This document shows positions 1-9,956 of a stretch of 64,000 bases of DNA, piece after piece. The first letter of the stretch is position 1. The number at the start of each line of letters is the position of its first letter. Below the pieces are notes generated by a model, which had not been told where the DNA came from, searched no databases, and saw only the letters and a program-made list of their open reading frames with translations. This DNA comes from Larix kaempferi (taxonomy: Eukaryota > Streptophyta > Pinopsida > Pinales > Pinaceae). The position numbers and the translations under genes were made by a program. The DNA is taken from NCBI GenBank assembly GCA_027924585.1, contig BSBM01000096.1:434001-498000 (forward strand). Reading direction: 5' to 3'.

Positions 1-86
1 TATGATTGTCATGCATTGATATACTGTAGATGTTATTCTCTCAGCAAAGATCCTATAGTATTGTGATTTAATACTAAAAATTTAAC
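1..86 (+). mobile_element. 3' end of a copia LTR (family 1), cut by window edge
   Basis: This stretch matches the last part of the family-1 copia LTRs found later in the window (for example 19530-19621): the ATTGATATRCTGTAGAT block, TTATTCTCTCAG, and a terminal TTTAACA. No primer-binding site follows. Gypsy polyprotein sequence starts directly at 87, so this is the end of a solo or 3' LTR that landed in the gypsy element. Its start and TSD lie outside the window. Confidence 0.7.
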
Positions 87-1330
87 AGCCCCATCTTATG
101 GGATTTTGCTGAACTTTGGATGCAGTTTTCAGTCAATGGGGCACAACACAAATTTATGGGCTTACAACCAGGGTCTCTCTGCATCATCAGTTCACATCGC
201 CTGGAAAAAATACTTAAGAAGAATTCACATGGTGTCATCGCTCAGCTACATTCCATTCAGATGCACCCATCAACAGTCTCCACTACTTCCTTGGATAGAT
301 ATGCAGGTGTCTTTGCTAAACCAATGAGCTTGTTTCCTTCAAGAGACCTTTCTAGTAAGAATTTAGCCACATCTACCTCTCAGCAGGAAATGATGAATAT
401 TTTCCATACAGTCCAGAAGTGGTAGCCATCCCTATTGGGGAATTATTTCTGCATCAAGACTGATCTCCAGAGTCTGGAAACTTTCCTGGAACAATGGGTC
501 TCCTCCCCAACACACCTGAAATGGGTTATCCAACTCATGGGTTATGACTATATGACCACTTACTAGAAGGGTAAGGACAATATGGTGGAAGATGCTCCTC
601 CTCGCACATTTGATGACCCAGTTTCTCTTACAGCTATTTCTCTGCTTGTTCCAAATTGGTTGCATTCTATTCAACGGGGCTATCTCTTCTATGAACTCCA
701 TGCTTCTTCATCAGTAGGGCACTCTAGGTTACTCAAAACGTATGACCAGGAGAAATGTAACTTCTTTTGGCAGGGACTCAAAAGGACAATTCAATGGATG
801 GTGGTTGACTGTGATACTTTCCAGGTCAACAAGGGTGAAACAACCCTCCTTTCAGGACTGCTCGAACCCTTACCCATCCCTCCACATATTTGGACAACTA
901 TTTATATGGATTTCCTAGAAGCGCTCCAGTGGTATAGTACCACATCTTAAAGGACACCATATGAAGCAGTCTTTGTACATGCACCACCAGTTCTTCTTCC
1001 ATACACCTTAAGCAGCTCTCCAGTTCAGGAAATTGACTCAATTCTTCGAAACTGTGATCCGCTTCTTCTCATTCTGCAGGACAATTTTCACATGGCAAGA
1101 ATTCAACTGAAACAACAAGCCGATCAGCACCGTTCTGAGCGCACTTTTCACATCACTGATATGGTTCTTCTTTGTCTACAGCCTTCCATGTAATCCTCCC
1201 TGAAACTCCAAAGGTGCCAGTGGCTCGGAATTCAACCCGAGGATGTTACAGGGGACCCACTCCTTCAGATTCTGCATCAATTTCCACATCTAAAGCTTTG
1301 AGGACAAAGCTTTTTCTAAGGGAGAGGGGA
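87..1330 (+). pseudogene. Ty3/gypsy pol remnant with large internal deletions
   Basis: Degraded gypsy polyprotein in several frames. About 100-425 reads as the linker before reverse transcriptase (MQFSVNGAQHKFMGL), then jumps straight to the end of RNase H (VQKW, KTDLQSLETFLEQWVS, GYDYMTTY, at 405-590). About 680-910 is the integrase zinc domain (HxxxxxGHSRLLKTY then CDTFQVNK) and the start of its core (IYMDFLEAL). About 955-1290 is the integrase tail (PYEAVF, IQLKQQADQHRSERTF). The reverse transcriptase core and most of the integrase core are missing. A purine-rich tract (aagggagagggga) runs into the LTR at 1331, as expected of a 3' end. Non-functional. Confidence 0.75.
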
Positions 1331-1764
1331 TGTTAGGAACCCATGTCTTTACTTTGTTAGTATATTGTTGTTGGACGCATATGCTTTGTAAGTCATCCCG
1401 TAGTATTTGTTGATCCATAGTTTATATTAGCCCATAGTATTGACTCATAGTATTGGACGCATATGCTTTGTAAGTCGTCCCATAGTATTATATGTCCCAT
1501 GGTTTTGACTCATAGTATTGGCGCCTAGACTTAGCCCATGGTTTGTATTGACACATAGTATTGACCCATGGTATTGGTGCCTAGACTTAGTATATAAGTG
1601 TGTGTTGAGGCCTATGAAGGCACTGTGAAGTTAATTGTATTGAGCTTGCTCAAAGGAGGTTGCCCCCTTGAAGTGGCCCGTGATCAATATAAAAGTGATT
1701 CTGAGTTCTATTATTTCTGATATCTCGTGTATTTGCATTAATTAATTATTGCAGGTTCTTCACA
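1331..1764 (+). mobile_element. 3' LTR of the gypsy remnant
   Basis: Starts TGTTAGGAACC right after the polypurine tract and ends GGTTCTTCACA, so the ends are imperfect inverted repeats of TG...CA type. Directly beyond it the family-1 copia LTR of element A begins without its own first ~65 bp. The simplest reading is that the gypsy element inserted into A's LTR and that its other end lies left of the window. Confidence 0.65.
1370..1592. repeat. Degenerate tandem repeats inside the gypsy LTR
   Basis: Units built from CATAGTATTG and CCCATGGT. A block starting TTGGACGCATATGCTTTG occurs at about 1371 and again about 84 bp later, and a block ending CCTAGACTTAG also occurs twice. Probably replication-slippage repeats in the LTR promoter region. 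Confidence 0.6.
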
Positions 1765-2310
1765 TTATTATTCCTCTATACGGAAGTGTTTGTATTCCTA
1801 TAGAGATGTTATTATTCCTATATACAGAAGTGTCGTCATTTATATTGTAAGTGTCGTAACTTATACTTGATGGTTTATTAGACCACAAAGTGTGGGGTTG
1901 GCCCGGATTAATGTAACCATGGGTCATTAGGCTAAGGTAGACAAGTCGGCCCCACTGGTTTATTGGGCAGGACAGGACAAGTATAAATAGAGATCGGGAG
2001 ATCTCTATTTGATCACTCATTATTCACTTCTCTCTCTCTCATAAAGTGGCGCACCTGTGAGGAGGAGGATCATCTGCTAGGAGAATACTATCTCTTGTAC
2101 TTTGGTTGTATCATTGCTCTTTCTATCTCTGAGGAAGTTGCAGGGTTTTTCACCTTCTTGGTTTTCCCCAGTGAAACTCTATGTCTCTTGTGTGCTTGCA
2201 TTATTCTGTCCATGATTGATATGCTATAGATATGTTGTAAATATGATGTACATGTTATTCTCTCAGTTGGGATCCTATATCAGATTGAAGTAAATTCTAA
2301 AAAACTAACA
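1765..2310 (+). mobile_element. Element A 5' LTR, truncated at its start
   Basis: Matches LTR 18970-19621 over its length except that the first ~65 bp are missing. A TATA box (TATAAATA) lies at 1982-1989, directly followed by a 7-bp-stem hairpin (AGAGATC-GGGA-GATCTCT). The LTR ends AACTAACA just before a primer-binding site. Confidence 0.75.
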
Positions 2311-2322
2311 TGGTATCAAAGC
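2311..2322 (+). other. Primer-binding site of element A
   Basis: TGGTATCAAAGC, a one-base variant of the TGGTATCAGAGC site typical of plant copia elements primed by initiator tRNA-Met. Sits directly after the LTR. Confidence 0.75.
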
Positions 2323-3251
2323 TAGCCTGAAAGAAGGCATGGTATGGCATTTTGCTCTTACGATGCTAGGGATTGATATAGAAAAAACCAATCATCATAT
2401 AACTTTCGCTATAAATACATTTCGGAGAGGTTTCAGGATGCTAAAATATTATAGGTCGAATATAAGATCCCCATTTACCTTGTGTCCAAAGTAAAACCTC
2501 TAATTGGTTGTACTTTGTGATTTATGATCAGTACAAATTAGGGTTTCTGCCTCTTCCAGATCTCAGTCATAAACATGTGACCTAGGAAAAATGCTCACAA
2601 CTTGGGCTAGGAAGATCCAAATGAAATTTTGTAAAATGTGACAGGTAGGGCATGGACTGTACCTTTTTAGGTAACTTTTTCAGAGGCCGAAATTGAATGA
2701 GTGACACGTGGCACGCCATACAAGTTCGCTCTCCTGTTTTATCCCATAAACAGGACACGTTGCGACAGTTGGAATAACTCTCTCTTAGAGAATCCATTTA
2801 AGGTTAGACCTATGGGTTGGAAAGATGATAGTTTGGGCTACCACAGGTTGAAGTTTCAGACCCTCTGGATTTGTAATTTAGGAGTTTCACTAGAAACAAT
2901 CAGGTGCATATTTCTGTCAAATCAGAATTGGATTTTGAGCACCTTTGTTCATGGCTCCGGGAATTTAGGGTTTCAGAGAATGTTGAAATTTTTGTATCGG
3001 AGACCACAGTTGGATGCTCCTCATCAAAATCAAAATTTAGAGACCAAGATCGAATTTTTTGGTTGGGAAGAAGGCCAGGCTTGATCAAACCCTAGTTCGG
3101 GTATTTGATCGGAAAAGTGGAAAATTAGGGCTTCTGAAAAAATGTGAATTTTTAAAATCTGTGACCATAGCTGGAAGCTCCTTGCAAAAATTGAAGTTTA
3201 GAGTTTTGTATCAAACTATCTGGTTGGGTGAAGCTCCGGGAAACTCAAACC
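2323..3251 (+). other. Element A non-coding leader, first part
   Basis: Shared with elements B (9957 onward), C (19634 onward) and, reversed, E (ending at 31996). It has no sustained reading frame. It carries a ~158-bp imperfect tandem duplication (units start near 2967 and 3126; key words TTAGGG, GACCA, GGAAGCTCCT/GGATGCTCCT). The short open frames seen here are conserved only as repeated DNA, not as protein. Confidence 0.6.
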
Positions 3252-4612
3252 TGTTGGCCTGATTTTATGAATCTAGGCCAATAAAGAGGTTTTATCCACA
3301 CAATCAACTTAAAGCAGTATCCGGTGTGTTTGAATTAACAAGACCTCGCAGGTTATGGTCCTGCTACCAGCTAGTTTGTCTCTTGAGGAAACCTTAAAGC
3401 TAGCAAAATCTAACCTATTCTAATGTTTATCCTATCTATGTATTTACAAATGTCCTAAGGCTGCTTTCGTAAAGAAAGACTTCAATTTTTTGGAAAATTT
3501 TCTAAGTAAGAAAGCTTATTTACAATATGCAGAATGAATCAACAATGCTTAATAAAACAAACTTTGAAAACTAATTAATTTATCTACCCTATTTAACCCT
3601 ATCTTAGCTGAGAGCAGATTTGAAACTAAGATTAATCATTAATCTTATAACAGAAAATTGAAGTATGATATAAACAAAACATGTTTAAATTATAACAACA
3701 ATAACTCTGCTATATAGAAATGGAGATGAGATTCAACCTAAAACACACAGTCAAATTTCACTTCCAGAACTGATTAATAATTATTGTTCAAGACAGTCAT
3801 TCAAATTTGAGATAATGCTTATTTAAAATTCACCGTTAACATACAAATGAAATTTTAAATAAAACAGTACGTATATCATGCAAGTTAATGTTTATAATGA
3901 ACACACTATAAACAAAACCACAATGACATATTCATTCAATAACCAACTTGAGACGATAAAGTGAGAAAATTATTTAAACATCAGTATGGCACAGCATACA
4001 GAGTTTGCATATAAACAGAAGATGACAAACTGAAATATATGTATATATAAAAAACCCAAAAATGAATACCATTCACAGCATCATTCGTAGATATCCAGTA
4101 TCATCTACAACAAAGCTTCAGCTTCAAGTTTGAAGTAATACTAGCATTAGAATATATTTCAAGAAGTTTTCTTCTACACTCCATCCATCCCGAGTTCATC
4201 AAAAATCTTCATTCATATACTAGTGAGAGTCGGTTTTTGCTATAAATGTTGCATGCAACATTATAGGAAATTACTTAACCATAAAAGCATCTAATTACAC
4301 CAATACTAAAAATAGAATCGACTAGCCTGAGTCGAGACATCTCAGAACATTCTTGGCCATTCAGAATACTCCAACTTGTAACGGATCAGCTATACTTTCA
4401 TGCCAACGCATCCACCATGTCCTGCATTCCTGGAAGAAAGCGGTGATAAAACCCCCCTGCATTAAATTCAATAAATACATTATATTAAAATCGATTTAAC
4501 ACAGTTAACCGAAATATTAAAACAAAATTATAAATGCATGCCTGTAAAATCTCCGATTTTACAGACATGCTAAATCAAAATAATCGTTACCTGTCAACAA
4601 GAAAAAGAACTA

Positions 4613-6301
4613 TTAGGCTTCATTATGAAGAGCGACTACTCTTCTAGCTTCGGCCAATTTAGCCTTCAACCTGATAATTTTAACATTTTGTTTTTCAATT
4701 CGTTCCAATAGCAGCTGATTTGTTTTTAATATCGATTTCTTGGATTTCTTGAATTGATTCTTTTTCACGTTGGCCCTTTTCCACCTGTCAATCCATTCTA
4801 GCAATTCTTTCTTGAACGTTTTATTTTCTTCTTCCAACAAGACTGTATACTGTTTGCGCTTTCCTCTAGACTCTGCTTTTTTATCCTGATAGATATTTCC
4901 TAATACCTATTGTAGGGTTTCGTCTTCGCTAGCTACATGAGGAGAACGAGGACTATCACAATGCTGATTGTGTAATGGTTCAAGTTCTACAGTGTCAACA
5001 TTTATTTCTGGTTGGTTTCCCTCGACCTCACCTGATTGCACATCATTCCCCTGGACAGTGGTGGAATTCCCTACATCCATTGCGCTAGGGACAGGTATCG
5101 GAATATCATCCTCAATATCTACAACTGCAGGTTCGGCAGCAGTAGATTTGGAAGTCTGTGGATCAGACCTATACCTTGGAGTAGAATGAAGACTATGCAT
5201 GCTTCTGGTGATTCTACGTGAAAACGATAAGTTTCCAACCTTCGACCCTTCCTTGTCACAACAAACCTGAGCCAAATGGTTCAGCTTATGCATAGAAATT
5301 TTATCACATTCAGCAGGTTTATTAATTTCGTCTTTGGCTGATCCCTCTTTTAATTTTACAGGGTTGCCATCATTCTTATCGGGTTCTGGTTCATTTAAAA
5401 TTTCCCTAGAATTGCAAGGAACTGGAACCCTATCAGCATCTTTATCTACCTCATCGTCTATGGACGTGCTTACGGTCTCTGGTTCATTATCCTCTGAGCT
5501 ATCAACCTCAGGATTTATGATTTTTCGTTTCCTACGAGCTCGAGGAGATGAATTAGGCCAATGCTGTGTTGGCCCCAATTTACAATCGACTAGAAATTCA
5601 TCCCAAGACCGACCTTTTGCGGATAATTGAAATTGCAGTAAAATTTTAATCAATCCATGGTGACACAGACTATTATCAGGGTTATTGAAATTCCTTACAG
5701 ACTGTGACATTTTCTTAAGACTTTGCCACAGATAGAAGGGCAAATTAAGTTTATAACCCTTTACTGCTAACAACAACCATAAATGATACAAGTGCAAATG
5801 GGAAAAACGTCCACAACAGGTTACGTACCTTACCAAGATTTCATAGTAAGCTCTCCACTCGGGCTTTAGGAATTTTACAGGTATGCCTACCCTCAATTTC
5901 GTTTTATCTGGTAAAGGCGTAAGCAAAGCCAAACACTTCTTCTTATCAACCATAAGGCCTTTAAACCAGCGTTCTCCCACCTGCGGAAGTTTCGTGGCTT
6001 CAGCAATTTTGTCTTCATTGACCACAAATTCGAAACCCCCAATTCGCACCCTGTCATTTTTAAAACTCATTGCAAACATTTTGGTAATTTCCACATGATG
6101 CCCATCAAAGCTTTGAAAGAAATGCGTCCATCCTATTTTCTTGAATTTCTGGGCAACCTCCTGATTAGCTTCAATAATTTCATACCCTGAGATTTCAAAA
6201 CGATTCAGAGGAGACATGGTTTCTTCAGCACTGTCTGGGCTTAGTCGTGGAATGAAAGGGAAAGTGAAAACAGAGGGAATAGGTATCCACACACACGACA
6301 T
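4613..6301 (-). pseudogene. Antisense reading frame of element I, 562 codons with one internal stop
   Basis: Open from ATG at 6301 to TAG at 4907-4909 (464 residues), then in the same frame for another 97 codons to a stop at 4613; one nonsense change separates the two parts. Residues ~30-230 form a globular block (motifs IGWTHFFQSF, VRIGGFEFVV, LPQVGERWF, HHGLIKILLQFQLS). It looks like the putative plant transposon protein domain carried by some plant retroelements; this match is from memory and moderate. Next come a basic RARRKRK stretch (~255), which could be a nuclear signal, and a long acidic, low-complexity region. After the stop lies a Lys/Glu-rich coiled coil (LLEEENKTFKKELLEW ... ERIEKQNVKIIRLKAKL). 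The function is unknown. Readthrough of the TAG is possible, but simple decay is likelier. Confidence 0.6.
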
Positions 6302-7228
6302 GCTAGAAAATCTTCACATGCTTCAAATCTGATGACAGATCAAATCTCTGAACCTACCATTTTAGCGGGATAGTGATAAGTATTACAACTTTCATGCTAC
6401 ACCATGGCTTATGCCAACTTATCTGCGTTTGGCCATGCCCAGTAGTGATCACCACTTAACTTGGCGAACCGGCGATATGACGACTGATAGAACCATTATT
6501 ACGATCATTGATTATTGACAGTGGCTCATAATTAATAGGTACGATGGCGTAGTTTGAAATGAGTGTTAGCAATTAACACTGTCAACATGGTTTTACCAAA
6601 TGCATACAATTGTCGACTCTGTCAAGGGGTGAAGGCCACGTTTCCATACCAGCTCACCGATCCAAACGTTTATTGATTTAACCGTTGATTTAGCGCATGG
6701 CCAGTTCATCAAACGATCATCATTGTTCTATGATGTTACGTCATGATATGAAGAATAATAGATTGCGTTTTAAGGTTGAGTAGGTATTAATCAAATGGCC
6801 AGCTTGGTGTTTATTTTATGTATATGTACAAACTATATATATATACAACACTAAGTCGAAACCTTTATACATGCTATTAACACACTATAGTATACATCAT
6901 CATATAGGGTATTTATCATATGTGAAACGTTTCCTATACAAACCTCATTTATCGATTAACTATGAAATTTACAATGTTCATAATAGGATATTCCTTATGA
7001 TATTAACCTCCTAAATTCTCTTAGTCTTGAGATTAATAATAACCTAAACAATGTGTTTTATGATATTTCTTTGACACAAAAAACCTTTAAGTCACATAAA
7101 CTCGTTTCAATATTTTAAATAATTTTAATGAGAATTTATGAAACTTATCAATCCTTCATTCAAAAGCCAAGTTTGATGATCAAGTCCCTATCAGCTCTAG
7201 AATCATTAATTAATTTTCTTTGATTAAG

Positions 7229-7331
7229 AGCACCTTCAGAATCAAAGATTCTGAAGGAGCTGTATATAATTTTTAATTCATTTATCACATAAAGGGCTGA
7301 TCTCTCTTCATTTTGTCAAGAAATGAAGAGG
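7229..7331. repeat. Two perfect hairpins near the right end of element I
   Basis: CCTTCAGAATC and its reverse complement are separated by AAA (about 7233-7257). CTCTTCATTT and its reverse complement are separated by 7 nt (about 7304-7330), ending some 20 bp before the element's terminus. The left end also has a 7-bp stem (TTGGCCT/AGGCCAA, about 3254-3281). These may be terminal recognition or transcript-end structures. Confidence 0.6.
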
Positions 7332-7350
7332 TTGTTGCTTGCTGCCAACA

Positions 7351-9254
7351 AAACCCTAATTCAGGGTCCTCCCATTGAATCCGAAAGATTGAAAAGCAAT
7401 TTTGAGGGGTGAAACTTTGCAGTTTTCAAATTCTAAGTATACCAGCTTGATCAGCTCATCAAGGCGCATCTTTTTATCCTTTCAAAAGTTTGAAATTCAA
7501 AGTTTGAATTTTTAGGGATTCTTTGACAAACCCTAATCCAGCTCCAGATCCAGTTTCTGAAAATCAAGTGGATTGGGTTAATCCTAGACGAGAATGGATT
7601 GGTCACTTGCATAAGTGAAGAAGTTTCATTTTTAGAGGGAGATAAGGGTAAGGCCTTACATAAGAATATTACAAGCAATATGGACAGGTATGACTTATCC
7701 GAGTATGTTTTGAGATCTGTTCATGATTAAGTTTATGGTATGTTTGTCTTCATTAAGGTTAGTACAATCTTGCTTAACTTTAGACTTGTCGTATCACCTT
7801 AATAAAATTATGAATGCACGATAGAAGATATTCATTGATTAGGGTTTTGACACTTATGATTGTACTAATGCATTGTGGTGTTGTATGAGGTTGATGTTGT
7901 TCGCTAACATGAAAGGTACATCAAGAAAGACAATTTATATGACCATGGAGACATGAAGACAAAGATTCATCCATTATCATGGATCACATAGAATATCTAC
8001 TTACGAGGTATGTATAAATTGGTTCTATAATGGTTAACTTATGAGATATGCAGGTTACTAGCACAAGTCATTGAAGAACAAGAAGACATCATGTGGGTAT
8101 GTTAGACATAGCTAGCTAACATGCTAATCCAGGTATGTTTTTCCTATATCAAGTTAAAATCCTACCTTTTGTTAGGATATCTTATATAAGTATACTTGGC
8201 ATGATTGATTATGATTATTCATGAAGTTATAGGTTTGAGTAATTATGGGTTTAAGCATATTATGTTTCTTACTTTAAATTGATGATATGACTAACCAAAA
8301 GAGTCCTATATAAACCTTGAATACTAATGTTTATTATCTATGTTTAAAATGATCATTACTATACATGTTTAAGATTATTGTGTTTCTGATAGTATTGAGA
8401 TTATACTAATAAATGTATGATTATGTATGAGATCTTGACGATATCACAATAATGATACTTATAAGCATGCATAGTGATAGAGGATGGATATAAGTTCAAG
8501 GACAGGTAATCCAGGAAGCAAAGATCAAGAGGGAGCACACTCCAGTAGTCTCTGCAAGGATACATACATTCAAAGGGAGTCAACCACTTCTGACAATCCA
8601 CATCAGAATGGAGTTGAAGAAAGGAAGAAAAGACTGAGGGAGTCAACCTAACAAACAAACAAAAATAAGTATTTGAATTATCATTTCTTGCATTTTTTAT
8701 TGTTTAAATTATACTGTTCAATGATGTATATACTGATGTTCCTAGAATTAGGCTGTGTATTTTGGCATATTAGAATAATTGAATTAATGAACAACATACT
8801 ACTAATATGCATGTAATGGGTAAGTGGCCTATGGCACTGTACAACATTCCATTGCTACTTATCTAGAATGAAACCTCTTTGATGACATGTTGAGAGTAGT
8901 GCAAAACTCTTAACAATGTTCTAGTAGAGATTGGAAGGCATCTAGAAAGTTACGATATGGATGAATGTTGTATTGAAGCGTTGGCTAAAATAATTGCATG
9001 ATTGTATGACATATTTCTTTATGTGTAAGAATTTGTTCTGAAAACTATGAGAAGTTTCTAATCATGCAATTTAACTTGTTTTGTAGAAAAGATCGTATAC
9101 GAGCACCTACAAAAGAAGGACTACAACATTTGTTTCAGCAACAAAGTTATCTATTAAAGATACTGAATATATTGTAGTTCCCAGGATTCAGGAAGAATGC
9201 CATGATCAAGGAGTACCAGTCGATCACGAAGAATGATGTTTAGGATGCAGTCCC
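7351..9254 (+). other. Element A non-coding leader, second part
   Basis: Continues the leader after element I and matches C (20562-21813), B (about 11100-13150) and E in reverse. It contains conserved GTATGT and TGCAGG words in splice-site style (for example around 8007, 8050 and 8137) and a pyrimidine-rich stretch ending TTTTGTAG near 9085. The last ~170 bp read as the degraded region just before reverse transcriptase (KNDV, then DAVP). Element B interrupts it at GTCCC (9250-9254). Confidence 0.55.
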
Positions 9255-9944
9255 TGTTGATGTATATGTAACTTTGGAATGTATTTCACATATATGAATA
9301 TTGTATTCATATATAGATGTTATTATTCCTCTATACGGAAGTGGTTGTATTCCTATAGAGATGTTATTATTCCTCTATACGGAAGTGTCGTCATTTATAT
9401 TGTAAGTGTCGTAACTTATACTTGATGGGTTATTAGACCACCTTGTTGGGGTTGGCCCTGTATAAGTCATGTGGGTCAAAGGGTTATTAGACCACCCTAT
9501 TGGGGGTCATCCATGTGGGTCAAAGGGTTATTATACCACCCTAGTGGGGGTCACCCAAGTCAGCATTATGTTAAGTGGTTAAGTTGAGGCCGACCTAGTT
9601 GAGTAAAGGTCAAGTCAAGTTAGTGTATAAATATAGAGCGTGTCTCTCTCATTTTACACATTCTATTCTCTCACTCACACTGTGGAGAGTGGCGCACTTG
9701 TGGAGGAGGAGGCTCTGCTACTAGGAGAAGACTATCTCTTGTATTCTAGTTGTATCATTGCTCTATCTATCTCTGAGGAAGTTATTGGGGTTTTTCACCT
9801 TTATGGTTTTCCCCAAGTAAACTCTGTGTCTCTTCTGTGCTTGCATTATTGTGTCCATGAATGATATGCTGTAGATTTGCTGTACATGTTGTTCTCTCAG
9901 TTAATATCCTAGATCAAATTGAAATAAATTCTGAAAATTTAACA
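9255..9944 (+). mobile_element. Element B 5' LTR
   Basis: TGTTGATGTATATG at the start, AATTTAACA at the end. Two copies of a block with CTCTATACGGAAGTG lie near the start, then several GGTTATTAGACCACC words. A TATA box sits at 9626-9633. It is followed directly by the primer-binding site. Confidence 0.9.
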
Positions 9945-9956
9945 TGGTATCAGAGC
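9945..9956 (+). other. Primer-binding site of element B
   Basis: TGGTATCAGAGC, directly after the 5' LTR; the standard plant copia initiator tRNA-Met site. Confidence 0.9.

Larger units (their letters stand above)
3252..7350. mobile_element. Element I: 4.1-kb TG...CA insertion in the leader of A
   Basis: The leader of A is interrupted where C runs on unbroken (compare about 20573). The insert begins TGTTGGCC, ends GCCAACA, and is flanked by AAACC on both sides (3247-3251 and 7351-7355). Perfect 7-bp inverted ends with a 5-bp TSD are LTR-retrotransposon style. I could not find a second LTR copy, primer site, gag or pol inside. It holds a long reading frame on the minus strand (4613-6301). It could be one very long solo LTR, a non-autonomous retroelement with unrecognisable LTRs, or an unusual DNA transposon. 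The boundaries are well supported; the class is not. Confidence 0.75.

Noticed and set aside
3252-4460. A classical LTR pair for element I (3252-4460 versus about 6300-7350)
   Set aside because: Only the terminal 7 bp are inverted copies; I could not align the two internal stretches by eye.
9640-9864. Recurrent 74-codon frame starting MSLSFYTFYSLTHT (also 16050 and, reversed, 25776)
   Set aside because: Lies in the R/U5 part of family-1 LTRs; repeated because the LTR is repeated, with no evidence of protein conservation beyond that.
9945-9956. Possible tRNA gene at TGGTATCAGAGC sites
   Set aside because: The 12-base match is the primer-binding site complementary to a tRNA end; no cloverleaf surrounds any of the copies.
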